Shown here: positions 32,752-32,978 of the stretch, piece by piece | How positions within the stretch are numbered: position 1 is the stretch's first letter | How the letters are laid out: every line of letters begins with the position of its first letter | DNA from: a virus | Strand: one strand, 5' to 3' | Virus record (IMG/VR): IMGVR_UViG_3300003885_000851 | Span: 1-32,978 of that record | Length of the DNA stretch: 32,978 bases | Translations under genes and position numbers: made by a program | The notes under the pieces: generated by a model | The model's database searches: none | What the model saw: only the letters and a program-made list of their open reading frames with translations | What the model was told of the DNA's origin: nothing

Positions 32752-32978
32752 TTTGAACGCCCCCACAGAGCCCTAAACGCGCCCTATGCTATGCCCTATT
32801 ATATTTTATAGACACCCCTACAAAGTGCTTAGGAGCGTTCTCAGAGCATATCTAAAACCCATGCAATGACACACAGATAAAATTAAAACGTCTCTACGTG
32901 GTTTATATGCATGATTTCTAAAGAAAAAAATACAAAAAAAATTAAAAAAAGTAGTATTTTTAATAAAAATGCTTGACT
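32613..32978. other. Mostly non-coding right end with GCCCTA repeats
   Basis: 366 bp without a confident gene. The hexamer GCCCTA occurs at 32770, 32781 and 32793, spacing 11 and 12 bp, close to one helical turn, which could be a protein-binding array. The last 80 bp are extremely A/T-rich, and the final TTGACT (32973-32978) could be a -35 box cut by the window edge. A T7 run at 32654-32660 has only a 3-bp stem before it. Probably a regulatory boundary between operons. Confidence 0.4.

Overview
The window is about 33 kb of an AT-rich tailed-phage genome (free phage or prophage; the sequence does not say which). Every confident gene is on the + strand, tightly packed, often with stop/start overlaps of 1 to 11 nt. 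The head is HK97-type: terminase, portal, MuF-like minor head protein, U35 prohead protease and HK97-fold capsid. It is followed by a contractile tail in the order of phage Mu: tail terminator, DUF2635, sheath, tube, frameshifted chaperone, tape measure, then gpN, gpP, gp45, gp46, gp47 and gp48-like baseplate proteins. No integrase, transposase, repressor, replication gene, tRNA or CRISPR array was seen. The host cannot be named from sequence. A Gram-negative host is a weak inference from the Mu-type tail and a lipoprotein-like gene near the right end.

Layout. 1-3.7 kb: accessory genes (end of an unknown gene, a RimJ/RimL-type GNAT, a small unknown, and an 882-aa DUF115/MptE-like protein with TPR-like C-terminus). 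3.7-5.7 kb: a very AT-rich cassette of a ParB-fold protein, a soluble ABC ATPase, a Mom-like GNAT domain and an ASCH-domain protein. 5.7-7.5 kb: small and large terminase. 7.5-14.5 kb: a strong promoter, two beta-rich proteins, then head and connector genes. 14.5-25.6 kb: tail tube, sheath, tape measure and baseplate. 25.6-31.3 kb: fibres and spikes, including a repeat-built, frame-broken fibre and a beta-helix spike. 31.3-32.6 kb: a degenerate M23-like protein and small membrane or lipoprotein-like genes, probably for lysis or host-surface functions. 32.6-33.0 kb: mostly non-coding, with a possible short minus-strand gene and GCCCTA repeats.

The most interesting part is the ParB/ABC/GNAT/ASCH cassette. 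The ABC ATPase and GNAT lie in different frames joined at an A9 run with an AAAAAAC heptamer. The -1 frame is open from the run onward and encodes conserved-looking GNAT sequence with no start codon of its own until well inside the domain. The parts look like one ABC-GNAT polyprotein made by -1 frameshifting or transcriptional slippage. I infer that the cassette makes or handles a modified base in phage DNA, as Mom does in phage Mu, as protection against restriction. That function is inferred, not shown. Second in interest is the fibre gene at 26.2-27.15 kb: five near-identical 135-bp repeats (45 aa, propeller-blade-like) carrying two frame-breaking deletions of 41 and 61 bp that cancel each other.
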